A DNA stretch of 6,447 nucleotides, taken from NCBI GenBank assembly GCA_937958785.1, contig CALGMY010000091.1, positions 1 to 6,447 of the forward strand, given 5' to 3'. The notes under the pieces are model-generated. The model was given only the letters and a program-made list of their open reading frames with translations. It searched no databases and had not been told where the DNA came from. The DNA comes from an uncultured Gammaproteobacteria bacterium (GTDB lineage: Bacteria; Pseudomonadota; Gammaproteobacteria; Steroidobacterales; GCA-2729495). This document shows positions 5,995-6,447 of this stretch, piece by piece; the first letter of the stretch is position 1; each line of letters begins with the position of its first letter. The position numbers and the translations under genes are program-made.

Positions 5995-6447
5995 GTGGCA
6001 CGCGTTGAATTCGGCATCGTGATGGAACCCTCGGCGGGCTATACCGCCCGGCTGGCCGTGGAAATCGAGGCCATGGGCTTCGACGCGCTGCTCTGTCCCG
6101 ATACCCAGTGCCTGAGTCCCGAGCCCTACGGGCAGCTCAGCCTGGCTGCCGCACGGACGAGCCGGCTGTTCCTGGGTACCGGGGTCACGAACCCGGTGAC
6201 ACGGGACTCCTCGGTGACGGCGGGAGCCCTCGCCACGCTGCAGATCGAGTCCGGCGGCCGCACCCGCTGCGCCATCGGGCGCGGGGATTCGTCGGCAGCC
6301 CACATCGGCCGGCGCAACGCCACGACGGCCGAGCTCCGCACCTACGTGGAGCAGGTGCGGGCGTACCTGAAGGGCGAGACCGTGATGCGGGGCGAGACGG
6401 CGAGCCGCATGCGCTGGATCGAGCCGGGCTCCCTCCCCGAGGTCCCT
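5995..6447 (+). CDS. LLM-class flavin/F420-dependent oxidoreductase, second gene (C-terminus beyond window)
   Basis: The visible 151 codons are the N-terminal part of a luciferase-like TIM-barrel oxidoreductase; the family is usually about 300-350 residues, so around half is missing. Markers: the opening strand VEFGIVMEP (4-12), GFDALLCPD (28-36), the strand RLFLGTGVTNPVTRDSSVTAGALATL as far as residue 82, then the 'GR..lGiGrGdS' element RCAIGRGDSSAAHIGR (91-106), and the following helix TAELRTYVEQVRAYLKGE (111-128). The GRGDSSAAHIGR form is typical of the methylene-H4MPT-reductase-like branch. It differs clearly from the LLM protein at 1660-2679, so the two are not recent duplicates and probably catalyse different steps. 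Start GTG 5995 has GAGGAGG at 7 nt. It follows the MFS gene by 21 nt and is probably cotranscribed with it. FMN versus F420 use is undecided. Confidence 0.9.
   Translation, partial: MARVEFGIVMEPSAGYTARLAVEIEAMGFDALLCPDTQCLSPEPYGQLSLAAARTSRLFLGTGVTNPVTRDSSVTAGALATLQIESGGRTRCAIGRGDSSAAHIGRRNATTAELRTYVEQVRAYLKGETVMRGETASRMRWIEPGSLPEVP

Noticed and set aside
4587..6008. Plus-strand open frame of 473 codons overlapping the MFS gene
   Set aside because: It is the shifted frame of the transporter, lacks membrane segments and is rich in Arg, Gly and Pro.
1..6447. Rho-independent terminators, tRNA, CRISPR or insertion-sequence ends
   Set aside because: No hairpin followed by a T-run, no cloverleaf, no regularly spaced repeats and no terminal inverted repeats were seen. 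Both operons continue beyond the window edges.

Overview
The window is GC-rich (roughly two thirds G+C by eye), densely coding DNA. Most antisense and out-of-frame stretches are open because stop codons are rare at this base composition. Gene style and protein families suggest a high-GC proteobacterium, perhaps an environmental gammaproteobacterium, but nothing here fixes the taxon. There is no rRNA, tRNA, CRISPR array, insertion sequence or other sign of a mobile element.

Two divergent transcription units flank a 145-bp intergenic region (4461-4605). The leftward unit has five genes, in order of transcription: a flavin-reductase-like split-barrel protein with an extra C-terminal domain (4460-3630); a membrane-anchored alpha/beta hydrolase (3614-2679); a luciferase-like (LLM class) flavin/F420-dependent oxidoreductase (2679-1660); a second split-barrel protein, also with an extra C-terminal domain (1655-792); and an uncharacterised multi-pass membrane protein that runs off the left edge (791-1). 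Spacings are 15 nt, a 1-nt overlap, 4 nt and 0 nt, so this is almost certainly one operon. The rightward unit has an MFS transporter (4606-5973), then 21 nt later a second LLM-class oxidoreductase that runs off the right edge (5995-6447).

The mix (two LLM oxidoreductases, two split-barrel flavin proteins, a hydrolase, a transporter and a membrane protein) looks like an uncharacterised catabolic or modification pathway for a small organic molecule. In such a pathway the MFS protein would move the substrate, the flavoproteins would oxidise or reduce it and the hydrolase would cleave an ester, lactone or C-C bond. The substrate cannot be read from the sequence.

The most notable observation is that both split-barrel proteins end in about 50 residues that fit, without gaps, the pattern I remember for the C-terminal domain of the light-independent protochlorophyllide reductase subunit ChlB/BchB (PCP_red type). 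One copy keeps the conserved Trp, Arg and Glu positions; the other has diverged at them. A flavin reductase fold joined twice to this domain, next to LLM oxidoreductases, is the best candidate here for an undescribed system. The hydrolase also has Asn where the catalytic Asp is usually found.
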